Below, piece after piece: positions 5,722 to 10,858 of a DNA stretch of 10,858 nt. The stretch covers positions 1 through 10,858 of the forward strand of contig CAKZVG010000672.1 in the NCBI GenBank assembly GCA_937921835.1, in the 5' to 3' direction. The number at the start of each line of letters is the position of its first letter. Within the stretch, counting starts at the first letter, position 1. The notes under the pieces were generated by a model. It was not told the DNA's origin, ran no database searches, and saw nothing but the letters and a program-made list of their open reading frames with translations. A program made the translations under genes and the position numbers. The DNA is from an uncultured Bryobacteraceae bacterium (GTDB lineage Bacteria; Acidobacteriota; Terriglobia; Bryobacterales; Bryobacteraceae).

Positions 5722-6477
5722 ATGCCCCTTGAAGAGACTCTCACCCGGCTGTCGGTCCGGGAATTCGCCGAACGGTTCCAGGCGGAGATGATTCCGCTGT
5801 CGAACAAGTTCTCCTACTTCTCGGCCGCCGTCCCGCTCGGCGAGGATGAGATCCGGGAGTACTTGCATGAGCCGATCGCCGCGCTGCCGCCGGTTCACGT
5901 CCTTCTGGTGCCCTACCTCCAGAGGCCGGACGGAAAGGGAAGCAAGGCGCACCACAGCTCCGAGGATTTGGTGCTGCTCGATAAACCCAATGGCAGCCGC
6001 CTGCTGGAGGCGTCGATTCTGCCGCTGGATCGTGCAACCGTGCTTGCCTTCGCCATCAAGGACCGCGACGTGGCGGACTACCACTTCCACTTCTACTGCG
6101 CCATCGCGCGCGTCGCGGCGGAGCGTTGCCCGGCCGAAACCCAGCTTCAGTACTCGGCGCTGCTGCGGGAGGAACTGAGCGCGCGGGTGCATGGCGAGGT
6201 GGACGAGGAGAGTTGGCACGAAAAACAGGCCTTGCTGCGCCGCCAGACCAACGTGCGCCGGGAAACCAAAGCCTTCCGGGAGTACGCCCTGCGGTCGTTC
6301 ATCGACACCCTCACGCTGTACATGCACGGAATCTGCTGCGACATCGACGTCGAAACCGGGCCGCGCCAGTTGCCCAGCCGGTATTTGCGGAAGCGGCTGA
6401 TGCTGCTGGAGTCGCACTTCCCGCCTCCCCCCGGATACGCCGTCTTCCCCGAGGAATTGAAGGAAACCGAAAAGTAG
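5722..6477 (+). CDS. Protein of unknown function, 251 residues
   Basis: I do not recognise a family. The product is soluble, without signal peptide or membrane helices, and has a natural composition with a mixed alpha/beta look. Segments that stand out: FAERFQAEMIPLSNKFSYFS (15-34); a short hydrophobic strand VHVLLVPYL (58-66); a basic/His stretch KGSKAHHSS (72-80); HFHFYCAIARVAAERC (121-136); a charged helical region with many Arg and Glu (about 145-190); and a Cys pair in MHGICCDIDVETG (201-213). The C-terminus contains a PPPP turn (234-237). The His, Cys and Asp residues at 121-126 and 202-209 could bind a metal, but this is a guess. It has its own -10 candidate, and the phosphatase gene starts 25 bp downstream, so the two are probably co-transcribed. 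Third-position GC agrees with a real gene. Confidence 0.85.
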   Translation: MPLEETLTRLSVREFAERFQAEMIPLSNKFSYFSAAVPLGEDEIREYLHEPIAALPPVHVLLVPYLQRPDGKGSKAHHSSEDLVLLDKPNGSRLLEASILPLDRATVLAFAIKDRDVADYHFHFYCAIARVAAERCPAETQLQYSALLREELSARVHGEVDEESWHEKQALLRRQTNVRRETKAFREYALRSFIDTLTLYMHGICCDIDVETGPRQLPSRYLRKRLMLLESHFPPPPGYAVFPEELKETEK

Positions 6478-6502
6478 CCCCCTGGGGCGACGGAGTTTTC
6501 GC

Positions 6503-7120
6503 TTGACCACCATTCTGCTCATTCGCCACGGCGAGACGGACGCCATCGGGAATTGGATCGCCGGCTGGAGTCCCGGCGTTCCGCTGAATCCGGCCGGCCG
6601 CCAGCAGGCCGAGCGTCTCGCCGGGCGGCTTTCCAGCGGAGCCGTCGGCGCGATCTACAGCAGCCCGCTCGAGCGGGCGCGCCAGACCGCCGAATTCCTC
6701 GCCGCGCGGCTTGGTTTGCCGGTCCGGGAGTGCGACGAGTTCCGGGAAGTGGATTTCGGGCAGTGGACCGGCCGGCGGCTGGCCGAACTCGCCCAGGATC
6801 CGCACTGGCGGCGTTTCGTCGAACTGCGCGCCCACTCGCGCGCCCCCGGCGGCGAGACCATGCTCGAAGCGCAGGCGCGGGTGGTGCGCGGCCTCGAGCG
6901 CGCCGCCGCCGAAAACCCCGGCCGGACGGTGGCGGTGTTCAGCCACAGCGACATCATCAAAGCGGCCCTTGCCCACTTTACCGCCATTCCCCTCGATCTC
7001 TGCCGCCGCATCGAAATCAGCCCGGCATCCGTCACGGTGCTTACGCTGGAGGCTGGCGCGCCCCGGCTGATACGTGTAAATGACACTGGAGACTGGCCGC
7101 CCCCCGCCCCGAGAGGTTGA
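6503..7120 (+). CDS. Histidine phosphatase / phosphoglycerate mutase-like phosphatase
   Basis: Members of this superfamily transfer phosphate through an active-site histidine. The 205-aa product opens MTTILLIRHGETD, with the catalytic RHG at residues 8-10. It continues with SPLERARQTA (54-63, phosphate-pocket Arg), REVDFGQWTG (81-90, acid/base Glu82), GGETMLEAQARV (116-127) and FSHSDIIKAALA (146-157), whose His148 is the second active-site histidine; the usual SHGD is SHSD. It resembles small broad phosphatases of the MSMEG_4193/CobC type more than true glycolytic mutases, so a gene symbol is not given. The start is TTG at 6503, chosen because it gives the canonical N-terminus and GGAG lies 7 nt upstream. 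It follows the unknown 5722 gene by 25 bp, probably in one transcript. The Pro-rich C-terminal tail is not conserved in the family. Confidence 0.93.
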   Translation: MTTILLIRHGETDAIGNWIAGWSPGVPLNPAGRQQAERLAGRLSSGAVGAIYSSPLERARQTAEFLAARLGLPVRECDEFREVDFGQWTGRRLAELAQDPHWRRFVELRAHSRAPGGETMLEAQARVVRGLERAAAENPGRTVAVFSHSDIIKAALAHFTAIPLDLCRRIEISPASVTVLTLEAGAPRLIRVNDTGDWPPPAPRG

Positions 7121-7150
7121 ACCCGGCCAAACTCCTGCATTGCGGATGCG

Positions 7151-7171
7151 AAAGGGTGAAATTCGCCTTTT
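7151..7171. promoter_or_regulatory. 21-bp imperfect dyad at the rrf2 promoter, operator candidate
   Basis: AAAGGGTGAA-A-TTCGCCTTTT is a 10-1-10 inverted repeat with 8 of 10 positions paired; both mismatches are G/T. It ends 17 bp before the -10-like TATAGAAT of the Rrf2 gene and so covers the -35 region. Rrf2-type regulators often repress their own promoter, making this a candidate autoregulatory operator; that role is inferred. Confidence 0.5.
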
Positions 7172-7188
7172 CCTCTTGTGCCGTTGCG

Positions 7189-7196
7189 TATAGAAT
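7189..7196 (+). promoter_or_regulatory. -10 element of the Rrf2 gene (TATAGAAT), leaderless start
   Basis: TATAGAAT ends only 6 nt before ATG 7203, so transcription from it should begin at or next to the A of the start codon. No Shine-Dalgarno can fit. This is the clearest leaderless-type arrangement in the window. Confidence 0.6.
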
Positions 7197-7202
7197 GAAG
7201 AA

Positions 7203-7712
7203 ATGAAACTAAGTGCCCAGGAGGAATATGGGCTTCGTTGCCTGCTCCACATGGCACGCGCGGAGGCGGGCGGGAGCCTGAGTATCCCCGAGATCAGCCG
7301 GGCGGAGGGACTGTCCATCCCGAACGTCGCAAAGTTGATGCGGCTGCTGCGATTGGGGGGATTCGTGCGGAGCGTCCGGGGACAAGCGGGCGGTTACACG
7401 CTGGCGCGCCCCGCCGAGCAGATCACCGTTTCGCAGGTGCTCGAGCTGTTGGGTGGCAGTTTATTCGGCCCCAATTTTTGCCAGCGGCATGCCGGGGTGC
7501 TGGACCGCTGTTCGCATTCGGGTGATTGCGCGGTGCGCTGTCTTTGGACGTCCATCCACCGCTCGATCCAGGACGTTTTGAGCGCCACCACGCTCAAGGA
7601 CCTGATCCGTGATGAGGCCGGGATGCGGCATTGGCTTGCCGCCAGGAACGGCAACGGCCGCAATAACAGCGCACCCGTGGCCGGCCAGGAGGCCGCCGGC
7701 CGCTCCAACTGA
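7203..7712 (+). CDS. Rrf2-family transcriptional regulator, probably Fe-S sensing
   Basis: Rrf2 regulators (IscR, NsrR, CymR, RsrR) are dimeric winged-helix proteins; many bind an iron-sulfur cluster and sense iron-sulfur status, NO or redox. The 169-aa product starts MKLSAQEEYGLRCLLHMA, as in the family. It has the recognition-helix region ISRAEGLSIPNVAKLMRLL (31-49) and the wing RGQAGGYTLARP (59-70). Cysteines at 93, 103, 109 and 113 lie in the cluster-binding region. IscR uses Cys92, Cys98 and Cys104, so this spacing (C-x9-C-x5-C-x3-C) is different but compatible with a cluster. The C-terminal 25 residues (Asn/Gly/Ala-rich) look disordered. The start is fixed by the family N-terminus. The gene has a leaderless-type promoter with a dyad over its -35 region, and it is followed 91 bp later by a radical SAM gene, itself an Fe-S enzyme. 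Confidence 0.93.
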   Translation: MKLSAQEEYGLRCLLHMARAEAGGSLSIPEISRAEGLSIPNVAKLMRLLRLGGFVRSVRGQAGGYTLARPAEQITVSQVLELLGGSLFGPNFCQRHAGVLDRCSHSGDCAVRCLWTSIHRSIQDVLSATTLKDLIRDEAGMRHWLAARNGNGRNNSAPVAGQEAAGRSN

Positions 7713-7780
7713 CCCGGCCGAACCGGGAATCGATTTCGCAGGGCGATCCGGATCGTGAAGCTCCTGAACACGCTGCCGCG

Positions 7781-7788
7781 TCTAATAG
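7781..7788 (+). promoter_or_regulatory. Candidate -10 element of amrS (TCTAATAG)
   Basis: TCTAATAG contains TCTAAT and TAATAG, either of which could serve as a -10. Transcription would start near 7794, about 10 nt before ATG 7804. No -35 is seen and the Shine-Dalgarno is poor (GGTGA, 3 nt from the ATG). Confidence 0.35.
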
Positions 7789-7803
7789 GCGAACTGGTGA
7801 GCC

Positions 7804-8850
7804 ATGTCTACGTTGGCTGGTCTGCTCGCCGCGCGGGTGCGCGAGAGCCCGCTTGCCGAGCGCCTTTCCGGTAACCGGTTGCGCTGTCTCGCCTGCGGAC
7901 ACCGCTGTCCGATCTTCGAGGGGCAGGCCGGTGTCTGCAAGGTGCGCTTCCATCGCGAGGGCAAGCTGTGGGCGCCATGGGGCTATGTGGCCGGAGCGCA
8001 GTGTGACCCTATCGAAAAGAAGCCTTTTTTCCACGTCTACCCCGGCAGCTCCGCCTACAGCTTCGGCATGCTGGGCTGCGATCTGCACTGCGCCTACTGC
8101 CAGAACTGGATCACATCGCAAGCGCTGCGCGATCCGCTGGCGCTGGCCCCGGTCCGCCCCGCGCAGGCCGGGGAACTGGTGGCGCGCGCGCTCGAGTGCC
8201 GGGCGAAGGTGATGGTCAGCACCTACAACGAGCCGCTGATCACCGCCGAGTGGGCGGCCGAAGTCTTCCGCGAGGCGCGCGCGGCCGGGCTCGCCACCGG
8301 GTTCGTCTCCAACGGCAACGCCACGCCCGAAGTGCTCGCCTTCCTGCGCCCCTGGCTGGACTTGTACAAGGTGGATCTCAAGAGCTTCGACGACGCTCAG
8401 TACCGCAAGCTGGGAGGCAGGTTGCAGCCGGTGCTCGACAGCATCCGGCGCATTCATGAGATGGGCTTCTGGCTCGAGGTGGTCACCCTGGTTGTGCCCG
8501 GATTCAATGACTCGGACGAGGAACTCTCGCGGATCGCGGAATTCCTGGCCGGGGTCTCGCCGTCGATTCCCTGGCACGTGACGGCCTTCCATCCCGACTA
8601 CCGGATGCCTGCTTCGCCGCCGACAAGCCCCGGGGACTTGCTCCGGGCGGCCGGGATCGGGCGCCGGGCGGGACTACAGTTCGTTTACGCGGGGAACCTG
8701 CCGGGCATGGTTGACAGCCTGGAGGATACCCTCTGTCCCGGCTGCGGGCGCACGCTGATCCGCCGCGCGGGCTACCGCGTCCTCGAAAATCGCCTGGCCG
8801 CCGGCGGGCGCTGCCCGGACTGCGGGGCCGCGATTCCCGGCCGCTGGTGA
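7804..8850 (+). CDS. amrS: AmmeMemoRadiSam system radical SAM enzyme AmrS
   Basis: The 348-aa product is a radical S-adenosylmethionine enzyme of the AmrS type, named for its common occurrence with AMMECR1-like and Memo-like proteins; its reaction is not established as far as I know. It has an N-terminal Cys set CLACGHRC...C (28, 31, 35, 45), IEKKPFFHVYPGS (70-82), and the radical SAM motif CDLHCAYC (92-99, CX3CX2C) that binds the 4Fe-4S cluster. STYNEP, VSNGNAT, LYKVDLKSF and the VVPGFND segment follow, all in the order usual for AmrS. The C-terminus has two CxxC pairs (311/314 and 337/340), a probable zinc or rubredoxin-like knot. No AMMECR1 or Memo gene lies in this window. The start ATG 7804 gives the usual N-terminus; the -10 candidate is at 7781. 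The next gene follows by 29 bp. Confidence 0.93.
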   Translation: MSTLAGLLAARVRESPLAERLSGNRLRCLACGHRCPIFEGQAGVCKVRFHREGKLWAPWGYVAGAQCDPIEKKPFFHVYPGSSAYSFGMLGCDLHCAYCQNWITSQALRDPLALAPVRPAQAGELVARALECRAKVMVSTYNEPLITAEWAAEVFREARAAGLATGFVSNGNATPEVLAFLRPWLDLYKVDLKSFDDAQYRKLGGRLQPVLDSIRRIHEMGFWLEVVTLVVPGFNDSDEELSRIAEFLAGVSPSIPWHVTAFHPDYRMPASPPTSPGDLLRAAGIGRRAGLQFVYAGNLPGMVDSLEDTLCPGCGRTLIRRAGYRVLENRLAAGGRCPDCGAAIPGRW

Positions 8851-8861
8851 CGCCGCTTCGC

Positions 8862-8867
8862 TATCAT
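8862..8867 (+). promoter_or_regulatory. Candidate -10 element (TATCAT) of the 8880 gene
   Basis: TATCAT within GCTATCATG lies 12 nt before ATG 8880. Transcription would start near 8874, a leader of about 6 nt. It matches the GCTAnnAT pattern seen before uppP and 5722, and no -35 is visible. Read-through from amrS is also possible. Confidence 0.45.
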
Positions 8868-8879
8868 GTGAGGCGTCCC

Positions 8880-10301
8880 ATGACGCTCACCCGATTCGCT
8901 GTTTTCTTCGCCGCCGTGGCGCTCCCGGGGGCCGATGGCGGCTGGCTGCGCCCGGTGCGGACCTTCGCCGATACGCTGCTCGACAAGGGCCTGGATAACT
9001 ACGGGCCGAAACGGACCCCGCTGTGGGCGGGCGTCATGGACGCCCGCTCCCTCACCGTGCCGCGGGACGGGGTGCCGCCGCCCGCCGGGGTCCGCCCCCA
9101 CGACCGCGCGCTGGGCGGGTCGAATCTCTATCACGACGCCGTGACGCTCCAGGTCTTCCACGTCCTGACCGAAGTCACCGGCGATCCGCGTTACCGCAAG
9201 GCCGCGCGCGCCTACCAATCCGCCTTTCTTGACCTCGCGCAAAACGGAGAAACCGGCCTCCTCGCCTGGGGCGAGCATCTCTATTACGACTTCTTCCGCG
9301 ATGAGGTCGCGATTGAGAGACGCCACCATGAGCTGCTTGAATGGACGCCCCCGTGGCCACTGCTGTGGGAAGTGAATCCGGCGGCGGTGGAACGCGCCAT
9401 CGCGGGCCTCCGCTTCCACTACTACGCCGATGACCCGGCGGCGCTCTACAACCGGCACGCCGATTGGGCGCGCGCCGTGCATCAGAAACCGGGCGGACAG
9501 CCGTGGATCAAGCATAGCGGCCTCTACGCCTACTCCTTCCTGTTTCTCTATTCCAAGACGAAACAGCAGCGCTGGCTCGATTGGGCGCTTGGCGCCGGCG
9601 ATCTGTACTGGCGCCACCGCCATCCGGAGACCGGCCTAACGCTGAGCTGCATCGGAGACCCCCGGCCGGGTGCGCGGAGCGCGACCAGCGGAATGGCCTA
9701 TCTCGCCTACTGGCTGCATAAGGCCTCGCGCCTCCACCCCGCTGGAAGGCCCCTGCGGGATCGCGCGGTGGCCTATCTGCGGGCATACGCCCGTTATTTC
9801 CATGACGCCCGGCAAGGGGGTTACCGCGCTTCGCTCGGGCTGGACGGCACGCCCGCCGACGGCGCTCTTCTGCTTCCGTGGCGTTTTGCTTACGGTGAAA
9901 GCTCGATTCTCCCGGTAGGCCGCGTCGCCGCCTACTTCGCACGCCACGAAAAGGACCCCGCGTTTCTTGAGATGGCGCGCCGTATCGCGCGCATCGCCGA
10001 GAAGACTCCCGTGCCGGATAACGCCTCCGCCGAGGCCATCGGCTTCGCGCTCAATCTGAATCTCGATCTTTACGATCTCACACGCGAAGCCGGTTATCTC
10101 GATGCCGCGCGCGGTTATGCGCGGACGGCGCTGGAGAAATTCTGGCTGGAGGGCCCCGGCGGCGGTCTATTTATCCGGGAAGCAGGGGACCGTTTCTATG
10201 AGGCCAAGACCGGGGCGGGGGACATCGCGGCCGGATTGCTGCGGCTTCATTTGCGCGCCGCGGGGCTGCGGGACCCGGGTACTTACGACTGGAGTTTCTG
10301 A
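8880..10301 (+). CDS. Putative exported all-alpha barrel protein (six-hairpin glycosidase or lyase type)
   Basis: From ATG 8880 the 473-aa product starts MTLTRFAVFFAAVALPGADG, a plausible signal peptide, so it is probably exported. The mature part is rich in aromatic residues and looks like repeated helical hairpins: TEVTGDPRYRKAARAYQSAF (97-116), WLDWALGAGDLYWRH (232-246) and SGMAYLAYWLHKASRL (270-285). This is the pattern of (alpha/alpha) toroid glycoside hydrolases and polysaccharide lyases. Possible active-site segments are GGSNLYHDAV (79-88), LAWGEHLYYDF (128-138) and WIKHSGLYAY (209-218), but I cannot assign a family or catalytic residues. A GTG at 8847 overlaps the amrS stop (GTGA) and would add 11 residues; I reject it because it buries the signal peptide. 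A role in polysaccharide breakdown is inferred from the fold guess only. The stop is followed by a lower-GC spacer without a clear terminator. Confidence 0.85.
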   Translation: MTLTRFAVFFAAVALPGADGGWLRPVRTFADTLLDKGLDNYGPKRTPLWAGVMDARSLTVPRDGVPPPAGVRPHDRALGGSNLYHDAVTLQVFHVLTEVTGDPRYRKAARAYQSAFLDLAQNGETGLLAWGEHLYYDFFRDEVAIERRHHELLEWTPPWPLLWEVNPAAVERAIAGLRFHYYADDPAALYNRHADWARAVHQKPGGQPWIKHSGLYAYSFLFLYSKTKQQRWLDWALGAGDLYWRHRHPETGLTLSCIGDPRPGARSATSGMAYLAYWLHKASRLHPAGRPLRDRAVAYLRAYARYFHDARQGGYRASLGLDGTPADGALLLPWRFAYGESSILPVGRVAAYFARHEKDPAFLEMARRIARIAEKTPVPDNASAEAIGFALNLNLDLYDLTREAGYLDAARGYARTALEKFWLEGPGGGLFIREAGDRFYEAKTGAGDIAAGLLRLHLRAAGLRDPGTYDWSF

Positions 10302-10352
10302 CGAAACCGCCCTCCGCTCGTCAGCCAGCCGGACATTAATACCGCTTCTACG

Positions 10353-10377
10353 CCGTATTGCCCTCGAGGTACTACGG
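10353..10377. repeat. 25-bp inverted repeat downstream of the exported-protein gene
   Basis: CCGTA (10353-10357) and TACGG (10373-10377) flank 15 bp that contain the palindrome CCTCGAGG. No T-run follows, so it is not a standard terminator. The 139-bp spacer 10302-10440 is visibly less GC-rich than its surroundings and otherwise holds only weak promoter-like sequence. Confidence 0.3.
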
Positions 10378-10439
10378 ACGGATTTGTCCTGTTCGCGCCG
10401 TAACGTTCGGGGGTTCAGTGTCACTTAACTATTGAACTC

Positions 10440-10453
10440 GATGAGTATTCATC
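10440..10453. promoter_or_regulatory. Dyad GATGA-N4-TCATC over the Crp/Fnr start codon
   Basis: A perfect 5-4-5 inverted repeat overlaps ATG 10441. The half-site spacing equals that of FNR-type sites (TTGAT-N4-ATCAA), though the bases differ. A regulator bound here would block its own expression; coincidence cannot be excluded. Confidence 0.35.
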
Positions 10454-10858
10454 AGGGGTGTGTCCAACGTCTGCACCAATTCCTCGATCTTGTCGCGGCC
10501 GCCTCGGCTTTGCCCGCCGCTCCGTTTGCGAAGGGAAGTCCGGTTTACACGAGCGGCCAGCCGGCGGGAAGCCTGTTCCTGCTCCGCTCCGGAAGGGTCC
10601 GGATCTCGCAGCCGGCCTCACTCTGCCGGGAGATCGTCCTGCGGATCGCCAATGCGGGGCAGGTGTTCGGAGAGGAGGGGTTCGCGGGCGGCGGAGTGCG
10701 TGGCCTCGAAGCTCTGGCGCTCGATGACGCGCTCGTGACCGAAGTGCCGCGGGCGGCTTTTTTCCAGGCTGCCGGGAGCGAACCCGAGGCCCTGCGTCTG
10801 TTGGCCGAGGTGTTGGATCTGCGGCGGGCCGAGGCCTTGCGGCGCATTGAACTGCTCC
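10441..10858 (+). CDS. Crp/Fnr-family transcriptional regulator, N-terminal 139 residues (runs off the right edge)
   Basis: Crp/Fnr proteins join an N-terminal cyclic-nucleotide-binding-like sensor domain, a long dimerisation helix and a C-terminal helix-turn-helix. This open frame continues to the window end with no stop. FAKGSPVYTSGQPAGSLF (29-46) and LLRSGRVRIS (47-56) are beta-roll strands with the conserved glycines. ANAGQVFGEEGFAGGGVRG (76-94) is the ligand cassette: Gly-Glu and an Arg are present, while the Ser that follows this Arg in E. coli CRP is Gly here. VLDLRRAEALRRIELL (124-139) begins the dimer helix. No Cys cluster of the FNR type is present; the only cysteines seen are at 7 and 63. 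ATG 10441 is preferred; an in-frame TTG at 10432 follows a TAA at 10426. No clear Shine-Dalgarno exists. The DNA-binding domain is outside the window, so the subfamily is undecided. Confidence 0.85.
   Translation, partial: MSIHQGCVQRLHQFLDLVAAASALPAAPFAKGSPVYTSGQPAGSLFLLRSGRVRISQPASLCREIVLRIANAGQVFGEEGFAGGGVRGLEALALDDALVTEVPRAAFFQAAGSEPEALRLLAEVLDLRRAEALRRIELL

Noticed and set aside
4663..6546. A 627-codon open frame on the minus strand across the ZIP and 5722 genes.
   Set aside because: Its composition is Gln/Arg/Gly/Val-rich with no recognisable domain, it has no Shine-Dalgarno, and it lies opposite a clear ZIP transporter and a well-formed gene. Long antisense frames are expected in GC-rich coding DNA.
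1..10858. tRNA, rRNA, CRISPR array, insertion sequence, prophage or plasmid origin.
   Set aside because: No cloverleaf, regularly spaced repeats, transposase, terminal inverted repeats or replication genes were seen on either strand.

Overview
The window is GC-rich bacterial chromosome, with G or C in most third codon positions. It carries ten complete, well-supported protein genes, one weak small ORF, and two genes cut by the edges (pyk at the left, a Crp/Fnr regulator at the right). There are no tRNA, rRNA, CRISPR, transposon, phage or plasmid signatures. The mix of a stand-alone HipA-like kinase, AmrS, an alanine/lysine-rich histone-H1-like protein and several hypotheticals suggests an Acidobacteriota genome, perhaps near Bryobacterales/Solibacter. 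That placement is an inference from gene style; no marker gene is present.

Layout. Positions 1-658 (minus): N-terminal half of pyruvate kinase. 694-1512: UppP, which recycles the undecaprenyl carrier for cell-wall synthesis, divergent from pyk across only 35 bp. 1610-2737: Gfo/Idh/MocA-type NAD(P)-dependent oxidoreductase, closed by a good intrinsic terminator (2779-2821). 2890-3411: histone-H1-like protein with an acidic head and a lysine-repeat tail, behind a strong promoter and a perfect Shine-Dalgarno. 3499-3714 (minus): 71-aa conserved-looking small protein with its own promoter, divergent from 3815-4651, a HipA-like kinase. 4652-4893: leader region with a hairpin and a doubtful small ORF. 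4894-5643: ZIP-family metal transporter. 5722-6477 and 6503-7120: an unrecognised protein and a histidine phosphatase (TTG start), likely one transcript. 7203-7712: Rrf2-family regulator with four clustered cysteines. 7804-8850: AmrS radical SAM enzyme. 8880-10301: probably exported all-helical protein of glycosidase/lyase type. 10441 to the end: Crp/Fnr regulator, truncated.

Most genes look like ordinary independent chromosomal units; no multi-gene defence, toxin or biosynthetic system is evident. The most unusual signal is at transcription starts. Several genes (694, 5722, 7203, 7804, 8880) have a TAnnnT-like -10 element, often inside GCTAnnAT, only 6-18 nt before the start codon, and have little or no Shine-Dalgarno. 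The genes at 2890 and 3714 (minus) instead have spaced -35/-10 pairs plus a Shine-Dalgarno, and 1610 has a Shine-Dalgarno and a longer leader. This points to two initiation modes side by side, one leaderless or nearly so. Other points of interest are the bipolar histone-like protein, the antitoxin-less HipA-like kinase, an altered metal site in the ZIP protein, and dyads at the rrf2 promoter and at the Crp/Fnr start codon.
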